A DNA stretch of 64,000 nt, from assembly GCA_016271365.2 (NCBI GenBank), contig CM057456.1:660699501-660763500 (forward strand), written 5' to 3'. Source of the stretch: Neoceratodus forsteri. Its lineage: Eukaryota > Chordata > Ceratodontiformes > Ceratodontidae. Below the pieces are notes generated by a model. That model was not told the origin of the DNA. It saw nothing but the letters and a program-made list of their open reading frames with translations, and searched no databases. Made by a program: the position numbers and the translations under genes. This document shows, in pieces, positions 23,372 through 34,451 of this stretch. Positions within the stretch are counted from its first letter, which is position 1. The number at the start of each line of letters is the position of its first letter.

Positions 23372-25675
23372 TCAATTTAGAAACATATCACAAATAACAC
23401 CAGAAAAAATTTCTAATTTAATTTTTTGAAGAAATACTAAAACACGTAATCTAAACCTATCAACTAATGACAAACACCCCAGAGAACTATATAATAAACA
23501 ATGATGAGTTCTTTTCTTCTGTCCTGTAGCAAATCTAATAATACTATGATAAGTAGATTCCAACTTATTACGCATTCTAACCGAAGTAAAAAAATATATA
23601 ATTAATCCATAATCAATAACTGAAAACAATAAACTATTAACCAAAATTATTCTAACCTCGTCTGTTAAAAACCTTTTCAATTGATAAAGCATTCCTAATC
23701 TTCTATGCAGCTTACCTATTAATTTCTGAATATATATTTCAAATGATAAGTTACAATCAATAACCAGGCCTAGGTAACAAATTTCAGTAACCCTTTCTAT
23801 ATTATTTCCATAATTATCCTTTAGAATTAGCTCAGAATTCACACTAGATCTTGTATTATTAAATACCATACATTTTGTTTTTACATGGTTTAACACTAAA
23901 TTTTGCTCCATTAACCAACCATGCATCAAACTAAAATCATCCTGTAACCGTTGCTGTACAACATGTAAAGTATTACCAATACATAATAAAACTGCATCAT
24001 CTGCAAACAAAATAAGCTCTGTTTCTTTACATATTTTATGCAAAGAATTTAAGAATAAAGTAAACAACAAAGGACCCAATACAGACCCTTGGGGAACACC
24101 ACACATCAAAATACCCTCATCAGATAATACACCATTCATCATAGTTTTCTGCACCCTACCAGTTAAATAGTTATTAAACCATAATATAACTTCCTTTGAG
24201 AAATTAACCTCCAACAAACTCATTAACAACTTCCTATGATCAACCAAATCAAACGCCTTGGTGAGGTCCACAAAGCCAGCAGCTACTATTTTACCCTCAT
24301 CTAAGGCATTATACACCTGCCCCGTGAACCTCACCAAGGTGGTTTCAGTACTAAATCCCTGCCTAAATCCATGCTGTGCAGGGGACCATAAAAAATTTTG
24401 ATCCAAATAGGCTTTAACCTGATCAGAAACAATACTCTCTAATAATTTGGATAAAGGAGCCAATAATGTTATAGGTCTATAATTATTAACTTTAATTTTA
24501 CTACCTGTTTTATAAATTGGCCTTACAACACCGCATTTCCATTTTGAAGGGTATATATTATTAGCAAGGGAAAAGTTAAAAACTTTTGTCAATATTGGAA
24601 CAATTATTGACCCAACTTTTTTTAAAATCCTATAATCTATTCCATCCGCCCCTAAATATGGCCTAGGATCAGTCTTCAAAATATACATCAAAACCTCATT
24701 TTCAGTAAGCTTCCGAAAGTAAAATTTAGACACCCCCCCATCCACATAATTTTCCTCAAGTAACTTCTCTAATTCTAAACTTGAAACACGTCCTTGAATA
24801 TTAAACCTTTCCAAATCAGTGAAATGTGCATTAAACCCATTTACTACTTTAATTGGATCACTAACCAATTGTCCATCTAATTGCAACGTAATATTATCCA
24901 AACCCTTACTCCTTCCCATTAAATCATTCAAAACTTTCCAAAGAGCCTTAGTATCACACGACCCCTTACCCAATTTATTTAACAAGTAATCCTTTTTCGC
25001 TTTCCTAACCTTTGCCTTACATAGATTACGTAAGCTCTTATATTCCTGTTGCAAACCAATTGTCTTATACTTCTTAAACTTATTCCAAACCTTATTTCTA
25101 TCCCTTACAATTTTCCTTAGTTCACAATTGAACCATATTTTCTCCTCTGCTTTCAATTTAACAGTCTTAAACGGCAATAACTTATCACAAATGCCAACAA
25201 AATAACTACAAAACCTATGAAAGGCATCATCAATGTCATCAATAACATCTAAAAAAGACCAGTCAATTAACTGAACTTCGTCTAAAAAAGACTGCAAATT
25301 AAGGTCCGAAACCTTCCTATACTGCAAGGTTCTATGTGGTTCTTTAAAATATTTCACAGACCATTCACAATAAATTGCACAATGGTCACTAAGATGATCT
25401 GAATAAACTCCTGACTTAACTACATGATCCGGACAATTAGTAATAATCCAATCAATTAGTGACTCATACCCAGTTCGATAATTATATCTAGTGGAATCAG
25501 TCACCAACTGGAACATACCCAAATCTAGAACCAAATTTCTAACATCAATTGCTTGATTTGAAGACCAATCCAAATTAAAATCACCCAAGATTAACAATTC
25601 TCTAGAGGAAGGGAAAGATAGATCATGAAAAAAAGCTTCAATTCCCTGGCTAACATTCAAAGGAGGTACATACAC
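23372..25675 (-). pseudogene. L2-like ORF2: endonuclease C-terminal part and complete RT
   Basis: This is an uninterrupted 767-codon frame, the longest in the window. From the N-terminus: endonuclease motifs LLILGDFNLDW (about residues 28-40) and the closing SDHCAIY (about 96); a basic linker; then RT with fingers near residues 340-400, motif A FVDLTKAFD, motif [13 protein letters not shown] and catalytic motif C FADDAVLL; then the thumb and connection. All visible RT catalytic residues are present. The endonuclease N-terminus is separated by a frameshift near 25683 (and another near 25810), so the protein as it stands lacks the first catalytic part. The length of the open frame suggests a fairly recent insertion. 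Confidence 0.85.
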
Positions 25676-25760
25676 ATCAATTAAAGTAGCACCTTATTTC
25701 CACCTAAAACTAAATCAATTACCAGGGACTCATAGTAACAGCTGTCCTGACCAACAATAT

Positions 25761-26423
25761 TCATATTAGCTGATAAATTACTCTTAACATAAAATAAACA
25801 ACCACCCTCCCTTTTCCCTTTTCTATCCTTTCTATATACCAATACCCCTCTATCCTAACTTCATCATCAGTTACTCTATCAGTTAACCAGGTCTCTGTCA
25901 AAGCCAGAATATCAAAAGAAGTTTCAACCAACCATCCTTCTAATAAATCTTTTTTAGGTAATAAACTCTGTATATTTAAGTGACCTATTTTCAAAAAAGA
26001 ATTAACACCCTTATCTATATAATTGATTGGCCCAGGATTAGGGTGCACTGTTCCAGATAACATTAATAACATCAATAATAACCATTTAACCCCTAAACTT
26101 TTATCCCCATATTTTCCAAGAAGGAATTTCTGTTTATCCCCATTATTAAAAATATATTTCTTCCCCACATTATAACAGGTCTGTAACCAACACATTTTCT
26201 TTAACTTATAAACCATATAATAACTTCCTATTTCATAATACATTTTACCATCATATAAAAGAAGAATATTATGCTCTGAACGTAATTGCCCATTGGTAAT
26301 ACCACTATGAACAACTAAAGTCCAGAACTCTAAAGTGCCCTCATGATTAGCTGTACAGCCTAATTCTAACACTAACAGTGGTTGGAAAATACAGACAATA
26401 CACATTATAAACAATACCCCCAT
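25761..26423 (-). pseudogene. L2-like 5' frame: hydrophobic leader, 2A-like motif, endonuclease start
   Basis: A 220-codon frame starts at 26423 with a hydrophobic N-terminus, then contains LLMLLMLSGTVHPNPGPI at about residues 116-133. This is followed by the endonuclease start (KIGHLNIQSLLPKK, DILALTETWL). The NPGP tetrapeptide resembles the 2A-like ribosome-skipping motif known from several CR1/L2/Rex1-group retrotransposons, but the upstream Asp-x-Glu of canonical 2A is not present. The frame leaves the expected course near 25810 (GRVVVYFM in place of an in-frame GGCLFYVK), so a frameshift breaks the endonuclease. Confidence 0.7.
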
Positions 26424-26490
26424 GTCTGCTAAAAATTATTCTTCTAATTTAATCACCTTTTATGCAGTTACCCACTAAGCAATTAAGACT

Positions 26491-27010
26491 TTATAGTTCA
26501 TTGTACCATTTTGGACCTTGATACAGGATGGAGTTCTCGTTAAGTTTCGTCCTTTTGAAAGGAATCACCATCTTGTCAGCGACTATACTACGGGTAGATT
26601 TCGTTGGGACAGCCAGCTTAAAGTGTCCGCCCAGTGTGGGGGATGTCGGTTCAGGTAGTACTTTTTTTAGAATTAGGCAGGTTTGGTATTGCCCTCTAAG
26701 ATGGAGTGGGAGCCACCCAGTTTCAGTGTACAGAGAGCAGGCATGGGTGTCGCGAATAGCCCCCAAAGTAAGACAACAGGCCTTATATATAATTTCCTTA
26801 TGGAATGGGGTGTGTGTAAGGTCCAAAGATCTCAAGGCACACTGCGACACCTGTCGGTGTCTGCAGGGTGGGGTGAGGGGCAATGGCGTGCGTGTTATTG
26901 CCAACGACCCAAAGGCACACCCCCAACACCTGTCAGTTTCTGCAGGGTGGGGTGGGGGTTGGCGTTACTTCAATACTTCACTGCCATTCCTATCATGCAT
27001 CTCTCTAACT
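26491..27010 (-). repeat. LINE RT C-terminal fragment joined to an inverted short-repeat block
   Basis: The minus-strand frame 26904-26491 ends with STRSIVADKMVIPFKRTKLN and KWYNEL, resembling the C-terminal domain of L2/Rex-type RTs. Its upstream half is made of the GC-rich units (ctgcagaaactgacaggtgt and gggtcgttggcaataac on the minus strand) that also lie at 22155-22330 in the opposite orientation. The two blocks therefore flank the L2-like LINE as an inverted pair. Confidence 0.55.
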
Positions 27011-28059
27011 CCTGCACTACCGATGCCAATACCAGCAAGTAAACATTCGCCATTGACAAATGCCGTTTACCCCCCTCACAGCGACATTTCACCAGTGAGG
27101 TCCCCCACAATGACTACAGTGCCTAGCCATGGTGGGAGACCCGCTGGAACTCGGCGCTGCCTGTCAGGGGACCTACACCCCTCCCCAGTCAGCTCTGACT
27201 GGAGTTGAGAATCTTTAAGTGGGGAGATGCGGGGGGGCACAGACCCCTGCTTGGTGCTCGCCCCCCAAGAAAAAAAGTAATCACTAGCGAACCGGCAGCT
27301 GACTGCAGAATGCGTCTGACCTGCTGGTGTCGCTGACAGGGCATTCAACAGAATTTCTGTCAGACTCCTGTCATGGATTTGAGAAATGTTTGTACTAATA
27401 TAATGGGCCATACTTTGTATGGTGCTTCTCAGAAGCAGATAAGAGAGTGTCAAGTAAATTGTTATCTGTCCCCTTTCATGAAGAGTCACAGACAGATTTT
27501 AAATATTTAATAATATATTTACAATGTACACATGATTGTAAAGCATGAACAAGGCACATATATTCAGGAATGACACAATAATATAATTTAGTAATCTAGA
27601 AAAGAAAAACAGAAAACACAAACCAACATTTAAAGTGCAGTTTTTGTTATGTGGCAAATATGTCATTACATAGATTTTTAGTGCTAATGTACTTTTGGCA
27701 ACAACATCTATATACAATTTTTTATATTTATTTCATGCCTGAATAGAGATACGTGGTATTCAAGTTTGCAAAATCCCCTGCTCTCTTGCCGTGCCCACCA
27801 TCTAAAATCTAATGAGTCAGCTGTGCAACTGAGCTAGTTATCTTTTATCATCCAACCGTGCTAAGGAAAATTTCAGATTTCTGCTGAAAGCTGATCTTCT
27901 TGTAGCAAAAATAGCTGTTCTAACTGCAGACACTGAAACTACTACATTTACTACAGTTAGTACCCCTGCTATTTGAAAATATGCTCTTCTAGAAAATTAT
28001 TACAGGATTCTTTCATAAGTTTCTTTACACCTTCCACATGCTATTTTATTCTCAAATTG
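27011..28059. other. No gene recognised
   Basis: AT-rich intronic sequence, with a moderately GC-rich start (27080-27260). No splice-bounded coding segment or classifiable element was found. Confidence 0.3.
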
Positions 28060-28070
28060 TAGAGCATTTA

Positions 28071-28670
28071 GTTGGCCCAGTGGCCATGAGGGATGAAGCA
28101 CCGACGAGTGCCTTACCACATGCCATGCTGGCAACTCGAGTTCAGGAACAAGCACAGGTTGCCAGGGGTCAAGGGGGGAGGGTTATGGAGTGCACATTGC
28201 AGCCACCTAGCAGCTCTCCTCTCCCTGATGGGGGTTGCTTGCCAACTCAGCTCTTGGCTGCCACCAGGTGGAGGCCTGATGGCAGTGCCAATGCATGAGT
28301 GGCAGACGTGCACGTAACAGGATGGAGGAAGAGCCACAAGTTTTTGGGGTGCATATGCACCTCCATCTGCATGCGCAACCCGTGTTGCCTCGGCTTGTAC
28401 AGGGCAGAGAAAGGAAAAAAGGACCCGAGGGTTAGCTGGCACACCGCACACCTCTCCAGACCCGCACCATCACCTGGACTGATAAGCACCTTTTGGGTGA
28501 GAGCACTGGCAGGGAGGATAGCCCTCCCTCTCTGGCCCTGTGGTGGGGGGCAATCCATGAAGGAATTGTATAGAGGTAAATCCAGGAAAGGTTGCAGTTG
28601 GTCTAGGGGAGGTGGGAATGGAGCTGACAGCAACCCGAGGGGTAAAAAGCTATATAGATAAAAACTTTTC
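28071..28670 (+). mobile_element. GC-rich long SINE, copy 3, with 11-bp TSD
   Basis: The direct repeat tagagcattta lies at 28060-28070 and 28671-28681. The head reads ttggcccagtggccatgagg with the B-box-like aactcgagttcaggaacaag. The tail is A/T-rich (gtaaaaagctatatagataa). At 600 bp it is close in length to the other full copies. Confidence 0.8.
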
Positions 28671-28772
28671 TAGAGCATTTATGCATCGTACAGTTACAGC
28701 AGCAATATGACTGGATGCACAGTTTACAGAAGAGTCAAACATGGGACTAAATGTTGTTTACGACAGAATGAG

Positions 28773-29519
28773 TGGGGCCAGCCCACCCGCACAGTGGTAG
28801 CTCTACTGCTTGTGATGCCAATGACCTGGGTTCGGAAGTGAACCTGAGGTGTTGGAGGACTGCCCAGGGGGAGTATCAATCAGTCAATTTTGTATTGCAG
28901 TTCCATATGATCAAAGTGCTTGTACAAAAACAAATGCATAAAAACAATAAAATAAATACAAACAAATCAAATTAAAAGTACAACAGTTATTAAAACCCTA
29001 TCAGCAAATTTAAACAGGATCAGGAAAAACCATCCCAAATAAATGGGTCTTAAGAGCCGAATTAAAGCTCCTGACAGTCAGGCACTCTCTCAACACTGAG
29101 CGCTGCTGGTACTGCTCTCCGGGGCAGAGGGTGCGGAAGAGCTTGGTGATTGACTGGTCCCTGGCAGAAGCAAGGGGAGAGGCAGCCCAAGCTGAAGAAA
29201 TGGGGGAGACATGGTAGACATCAGCATGTGTGCCTTGATGTCAGCACATACCACGTCTCCCGGGGAGAAAATGGACAAATTCCCGGTCACGCAGGAAGAT
29301 GACTGCTGGCCTCCGCAGGTCCTGCACCCGATGACTGAGGTGCCTCCTGGTAATCTGGATCCAGTCCTGGTGGGTTGAGGGACTCCCTGCCATCCTGCCA
29401 CAGAGGGCAAGCCGTGGGGGACTCCAGGAGCAGGTAAGCCCTGGGGGAACCCGGGAAGACAGGGCTGGGAGGATCAGGGCTAGCTGGGATGGGGGAGAAT
29501 TAAAAAAAAAAGAGAGATG
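28773..29519 (+). mobile_element. GC-rich long SINE, copy 4, with 9-bp TSD and a nested insert
   Basis: The direct repeat cagaatgag lies at 28764-28772 and 29520-29528. The head (ggggccagcccacccgcaca, B-box-like gacctgggttcggaagtgaa) runs to about 28878. A foreign AT-rich segment (about 28880-29090, starting near caatcagtcaattttgtatt) interrupts the body, which resumes GC-rich to an A10 tail at 29502-29511. Confidence 0.75.
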
Positions 29520-29585
29520 CAGAATGAGCTTTGTTTACATTTGTATAACAAAACTTTTTGTAAGAGGCATGAGTACTGTTATGTT

Positions 29586-30196
29586 ACTTTATTTTTTTTT
29601 CATATAAAGGTGTTTTTCCTCCAGCTAGGCCAAGCGACTACTCACCTTGTCCCTGGACAACTCTGACAGTCCTCTTCCTCCTTCCACTCTGGTGGCCAAT
29701 TTCCCCTGTGGATTCCCCCCATGGTGGGGCGGGCTGTCCTCCCTCTATGGAGCATGCAATCCAGGAGGGCCTACTAGTTGAAGCAGAAGGGGCGGGTCAA
29801 GATGTCGAGGCGTGGCTTCACGGAATCTGTTTTGTTCCACTTTCCTCCTGTTTTTTCCTTCCTGGTTTGGTCCTCCCAAAGCCGTGGCATGCTCAGATCA
29901 CGCATGTGCATGGACGTGCCCATGCGTTCTGGGACCATGGCTTCCTCCACCCTCCCCAACTACCGTCTGCTGCCCATGCATTGGTGCTGCCACCAAGCCT
30001 CCACGTGGGGGCAGCCAAGATCCAGTCTGGCACAGCACCCCAACCCAAGACAGGAGAGCTGCCTGGTAGCTGCTCAATCCTCTTTTGGCCCATCCACCCC
30101 CACTGGCCAGCCCCCAGTGGTCCAAACCCAGATAGCCGCCATGGCATGATGTAAGGCACTAACACTGTCTCAGCCCTCAGTGCCACTGGGATGGAG
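29586..30196 (-). mobile_element. GC-rich long SINE, copy 5, with 13-bp imperfect TSD
   Basis: gtactgttatgtt at 29573-29585 matches gtactgtgatgtt at 30197-30209 (12 of 13). The T-run at 29589-29600 is the A-tail in reverse. The tRNA-like head is at the right end (on the minus strand cccagtggcactgagggctg and the B-box-like ctatctgggtttggacc). Confidence 0.75.
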
Positions 30197-30289
30197 GTAC
30201 TGTGATGTTTTAAGCAGAAATTAATAAGCAGATTCCACTAGATCTACAACACAGGATGCTATTTTCAGCATTGCAAAACAACTGATTGA

Positions 30290-30690
30290 TGGGCAATCAA
30301 TAAAAAGAATAATAATTAAGAGAGCACTACGGGCAACTCTAGCAGTTCAATGCAGCTGTACCTGCTGATTATCCTAAGTCCCTCGTGGTATCCACTTTGA
30401 ACTGTGTCTCACTCTTGGCTCTGCGGCCATGTACCATTACTGTGCTTATTTTAGACTGTTTCTCTTTACCTGCCTTACTGTAAACTTGTATGCAACTGAT
30501 TCAGCCTATTTATTTGTACTTGTTCAACTATATTGTTCATGCCTGACTTCATTCCACTGGAACTCACTGTATTTGTTATGTTGCCTTGTAACCTCTGTGG
30601 CTGACTAACACAGAAGCTTTGTAAAAAGAGCACTTGTGCTGAAAGGTATTCACCGAGATTTTCAATAAAAAACCAGAAACACACAGCAGT
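30290..30690 (+). repeat. LINE 3' end with polyadenylation-like signal
   Basis: Ends with tttgtaaaaagagcacttgt, gctgaaaggtattcaccgag and ttttcaataaaaaa. A closely related tail lies at 46890-47155 (tttgtaaaagagctctgagc, tcaaaggtatgctccgaatc, then aaataaataaataaa). The family is not identified; an L2-type 3' end is possible. Confidence 0.5.
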
Positions 30691-30767
30691 TATGCTTTCT
30701 GGCTTGTACACTGTAAATGGAGTTGATGTAGTGCCTATAACCATTTCTTCTGTTTCTCTTTTTCTAG

Positions 30768-30902
30768 ATGATGCGCTGTTTGCATGGATTTATTCTGTTC
30801 CTCTTGTTTATCAAATGCATTCGCTTGCTGCGAATCCACAAAGTGATGGCTCCTACATTTACAATACTGCGGGTGTCATCCTCCAGTGTCACTCTGACAA
30901 TG
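30768..30902 (+). CDS. PKD1L1: PKD1L1-like polycystin, exon B (S4-like segment)
   Basis: A 135-bp exon of 45 codons, phase 0, after a strong acceptor (tttctctttttctag) and before the donor ATG|gtaagg. It encodes MMRCLHGFILFLLFIKCIRLL followed by RIHKVMAPTFTILRVSSSSVTLTM in sequence. The segment fits the polycystin pattern of a short hydrophobic helix ending in basic residues (K/R at IKCIRLLRIHK) just after the WDQ motif of the preceding exon. It is separated from exon A by an 18.9-kb intron filled mostly by transposons. Confidence 0.75.
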
Positions 30903-31253
30903 GTAAGGCATCCCTTACCAATGACTTAGTATGTAGAGCGCAAGGGCTGCACTGTAAGCAGGGTAGGGTGTGAGCTATATACTGGAGTGATGATCCCCTT
31001 CTGTATCCTGATTGTACAGATATCATACAGCATACAGGATATTGCAGACATCAGTTCATACTACTTATAGTAAATAACCCAAGAGTTTAGATCTTGACAT
31101 GACAGTAGCTCTTACTTATTTTTAAGGTGGTAGGTAGGTGAGCTATTGTCCTTTAACCTAGAAGAAATGGTACCCATGTTCAATTTCTAGCCTTTCCTTT
31201 GGAGAACTATTACATTTCTTACTGTTTTCCCTAGGGTTCCATGGGCTATATTA

Positions 31254-31493
31254 GACACACAGAAAATGTTGTCAGAAAAAGATCATTGGTTCATCCAGTC
31301 TGCCTTGTTATACCCTATCCTACCCAGGGAAATATTGCCTAGTCAGAGATTTTCCCCTCACCCACCTCCCGCCCTACTGCTATCTCCCTAAGTAGCTATT
31401 AAAAATTCTCCTTCGAGCCAGAGTTGATCCAGCAACCTAAGGATTACTTACATTTTTACTGCATTCTCCTGCTGTACCAGCTGAGCTATCAGA
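31254..31493 (-). mobile_element. SINE with a tRNA-Tyr head (intron retained) and CR1-like 3' tail
   Basis: An 11-bp direct repeat gggctatatta lies at 31243-31253 and 31494-31504. On the minus strand the element starts with a tRNA-Tyr-like sequence to about 31409: A box tagctcagctgg, intron-like insert after the anticodon loop, catccttag-type 3' half, and the acceptor end ggctcgaagga. The 3' end (31310-31254) reads ggcagactggatgaaccaat and tctgacaacattttctgtg, closely resembling the CR1 3' terminus seen in copy F. A CR1-type tail would let CR1 RT mobilise it. Total length is 240 bp. Confidence 0.75.
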
Positions 31494-31496
31494 GGG
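31409..31496 (-). tRNA. tRNA-Tyr-derived pseudogene (SINE head)
   Basis: The 88-bp segment aligns with vertebrate tRNA-Tyr over its whole length. The D-arm tagctcagctggtacagc is near-canonical (one change). The 3' half has atccttaggttgctgg and the acceptor strand ggctcgaagga, whose 5' partner is altered. An insert of about 13 bp sits one base 3' of the anticodon position, as in intron-bearing tRNA-Tyr genes. The anticodon reads GCA where GTA is expected, and the B box (ggatcaactct) is degenerate, so it is unlikely to make functional tRNA. Confidence 0.65.
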
Positions 31497-31604
31497 CTAT
31501 ATTACATTGCTAAAGTGTGTGCATCTGTCACTGTGTTGCCCTGACATCATACAGACATTACTGCTTGATTTCTTTCATTCAGCATTCTCGTTTTTGCATT
31601 CTAG

Positions 31605-31835
31605 GTGGCTGGACTGGTGTTCCTGGTGGCATATTCCTGTATGGGAAGCCTACTGTTCTTAAAAGACTCCTTCCCATTCAGCACTTTTGTAAAATCATTC
31701 CAGACTCTGGTCATGTACGTCCTAGGAATGAGCGAAGCGAAAACACTGTCAGCCCTGTACAAGTCCAATCAGATTTTGGTGGCTTTTTACTTTGGGACCT
31801 TTTTCTTCATAATGGCATTGCTGTGGACAGGAATG
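31605..31835 (+). CDS. PKD1L1: PKD1L1-like polycystin, exon C (S5, pore region, S6)
   Basis: A 231-bp exon of 77 codons, phase 0, with acceptor ttttgcattctag and donor ATG|gtatgt. The peptide has three parts: a hydrophobic helix with the polycystin-like AYSCMGSLLF (residues 1-20), a re-entrant pore-like segment (FSTFVKSFQTLVMYVLGMSE), and a last helix (ILVAFYFGTFFFIMALLW). This arrangement is the end of the polycystin channel-like domain. The pore stretch lacks the acidic GD motif of PKD2 family channels and instead reads GMSEAK, as expected for a polycystin-1 type subunit. Confidence 0.8.
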
Positions 31836-32296
31836 GTATGTGACTTTTTAAAATAATGTAAATACTGGATTGACGTGGAAGTTCTTTTCTTGACTTAAAA
31901 GCCCTAGATGGTGTGGTGCCAGTGTGCTGCTCAGCAGAGCTTCAGCAAATGTATGTGATACTACAATCTAAGCCATGTTGGAGCAAGCCCCTTGCCATGC
32001 CAACAAACTACCCAATCTTTTTCCCTGTCCATTAATTAAACTGATCTAAAGCTGACAGCTGAAAACTGAGCTTTATGTTTGACAAGCTCATGAAGTCAGG
32101 AAGTGTGATTGTGCTGGTATTTCTATTTGTTACTGAGACTGGGATTTTGGTGCACTGGAGAAATGTGGCACTAGAGAGAATTGATGTATTTAAATAAATG
32201 AAATAGTGTATGTGTACTGTCTTGTTGTTCTGGCCAATGTCTGGTAGCAGGAGAGAAAGAACAGGAAAGGATGGAAAAGGAGAGCTGAAAGGAAGA

Positions 32297-32299
<3 letters not shown>

Positions 32300-32331
<32 letters not shown>
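32300..32331 (+). repeat. (GA)n microsatellite
   Basis: An uninterrupted run of ga dinucleotides lies at about 32300-32331. Flanking purine-rich sequence gives spurious open frames on both strands. Confidence 0.9.
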
Positions 32332-32335
<4 letters not shown>

Positions 32336-32850
32336 ACCCACGCCAAAGGTGCCAGTCAGCCACATCTGAAATTGGACATTAAAGGAATCAGTCCAACCCC
32401 TCGAAATCAAAACATTAAACCCGCTATGTTGAATCACCGCTAAAGCCAAAGTTGATCGCAACACTGGACTGAGCTGAAATATACAAAATACGCTGCAGTT
32501 TTCAATTACTACTGCCTGCTAATGGCTCACCTCCGGGGACTTCACAATGCCATAACTGTTCCTTACATTGGCAGTAACACTCTTTCTTAATTAAAAACAA
32601 GGGCTAAAAAGCAAAGAAATCATGACCGAAAAACCGAGCCGAGGTACTGGCCATAAGCCTATGTATATGCTTATCCCAGTGGATATACATATGCACAGCT
32701 GCATCTCAGTCTCTTGGGTTGCCTGACAGTGGGAGAGCTGGACTATTTTTTGTGGTGTAAGCATAAATTAAATAAAAATAATTTTCCATGCCAAAAAACT
32801 ATTTTTCTTTCTTTTTTTTTGATAAAAGTGAACGGGACATTGTATAATGA

Positions 32851-32972
32851 CAATAAACTACCCCGGGTGTGGGTTATGCTGGGATTTACTCAACTGACCT
32901 GTGGTCGCATGACCAAACCACACCAGGTGTGGGTAAATCCCAGCATAACCCACACCCTATCATGGTTTATTG
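32851..32972. repeat. Short palindromic element (122-bp hairpin)
   Basis: The arms are inverted copies. The left contains gtgtgggttatgctgggatt and the right contains the matching aatcccagcataacccacac; the outermost bases caataaac pair with gtttattg. The centre is around acctgtggtcgcatgacc. It fits a foldback MITE. Confidence 0.75.
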
Positions 32973-34436
32973 CTTAAATGCATAACATTTAAAAAATAAA
33001 CCAAAAATGATCTTTTGGGGAGTCTGTGTGGAAATCTAACCACAAAACACACAGACTACTGTCAGGGGAATCCTTGTGCTGTTTGCACAGAGAAACACCT
33101 GTAATGCTGTTGACCTGTGTCACAAATCCATCTGTGGTACACATGAAAAATGTAAATACAGTAGGTTGGGTCCCATAACGATATTTAAAGGACAAGCAAG
33201 CCCATAATACAACCACTGCATACAGGCATCATCAGCAACCCAAACAATAACCAGCACCATCTAGGAAGATAGATAAAGGAGGGTCTCGCCATTCTAGTAG
33301 TGCAATACAAACGATGGGCAGTCCTCATTGACATGTGTAGGATGTGGGTTCCATGAAAAAAAACTTTCCCAACACAAGGAGTCTATGCTACAGGCACTCT
33401 GGCTTAGTACATTCTGGGACTCAAGTTCTTTACTAAGTGAATGCCCTTTTTGATCCACACTGACAAACTGTATGTATTCTGCGCCTGTAAGCCAACCAGG
33501 AGGTGAGACAAGGCAGGGGTAATGTGCAAAAATAGATGCTGTATGCAGCAGGCAGAAGGGCGTGTGCAAAATGGCACAAGATCAATCTCAGGATGGATAA
33601 TCTGGCAAAGTGACAAGAGGGAGAACATCAAGAAACTGTTTAATAACTAAATCAAGCAGCTATGGGGGATACATCTGTATCAACATGCACATTAATTCAT
33701 AAATCAAATTTCAATTCTGCATACCACTTTCTCTTTTTAAAAAGTAAGTAAGGTGACGGTTACCACTGGGTTTTGTTTAAAGATTTGTATCCCGAAGGGG
33801 TATGACATACCTTTGGCCCTCGAACTTCAAACCAAACATCACAAGTCTAGTATCCAGTATACCATATCTGGTATCTGGCACACCTTCAGCTGTCACCACC
33901 TTTCACTCCTTTGGCTTCATCCTTGCAGTAGGCCTTACCTTTCCAGGGTCCTACACGGAGGTGGGGCATTCTGGTGCCAGTGTGTGCATTATCAGAGCTC
34001 ACGGAAGGCATAGATATCATTCCCTGTTGGCCCAGCCAATTTGTTCCCCTGGTTATCTCCCTCCCTCCCACTTCCCAGTACTGTGGCAACCCAAGCTATA
34101 CCTATCCTTTGAAGGGAAGAGCTGCACTATGTGGTCATCGCTTATATCAGCGCTGCTCCAGCCCCCGCCACCAGCAGGATGAGTGTCTCCCTCTCCCTGG
34201 AGGCCGAGCATAGTGTCCTGCAGCACACCTTGGATGCCACTGGCCAGGTGGGGGAATCCAGTTCTTCCATATGATAGTGCACCAGGGATCTACAATGCCG
34301 GTTAGACAACAATTTTAACAGACAACGTTACAGAGCCGACTTTATGTCAACCACAATCGCAGTCGGCATAAAGCTGTCCAGTGAAATTTTTCTTCAGGGG
34401 CTTCGCTAAGCTCTCCTGCAAGGGACTGTGCCCTCG
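32973..34436. other. No gene recognised
   Basis: Mixed-composition intron sequence in the exon C to exon D interval. Short open frames lack recognisable domains, and no repeat family could be named. Confidence 0.3.
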
Positions 34437-34451
34437 CACCCCATGTAAATT

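Larger units (their letters stand above)
23015..26423 (-). mobile_element. L2-like LINE, nearly intact ORF2
   Basis: On the minus strand the element has an upstream reading frame with a hydrophobic leader and endonuclease start (26423-25761), a long endonuclease-RT frame (25675-23372), an AT-rich 3' untranslated region, and a (TTTG)n tract at about 23021-23034. The short tandem repeat at the end is typical of L2 and CR1 relatives, which end in microsatellites rather than poly(A). RT motifs differ from the CR1 copies: [80 protein letters not shown]2 is chosen by resemblance within the CR1/L2/Rex1 group. Confidence 0.85.

Noticed and set aside
29708..30154. Overlapping open frames on both strands of GC-rich segments (also at 12209-12865, 34381-34995 and 46202-46666).
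   Set aside because: They fall within GC-rich SINE copies, occur in several frames at once and are not conserved between copies.
32032..32464. Leucine/serine repeat frames at about 32300.
   Set aside because: Produced by the (GA)n microsatellite.
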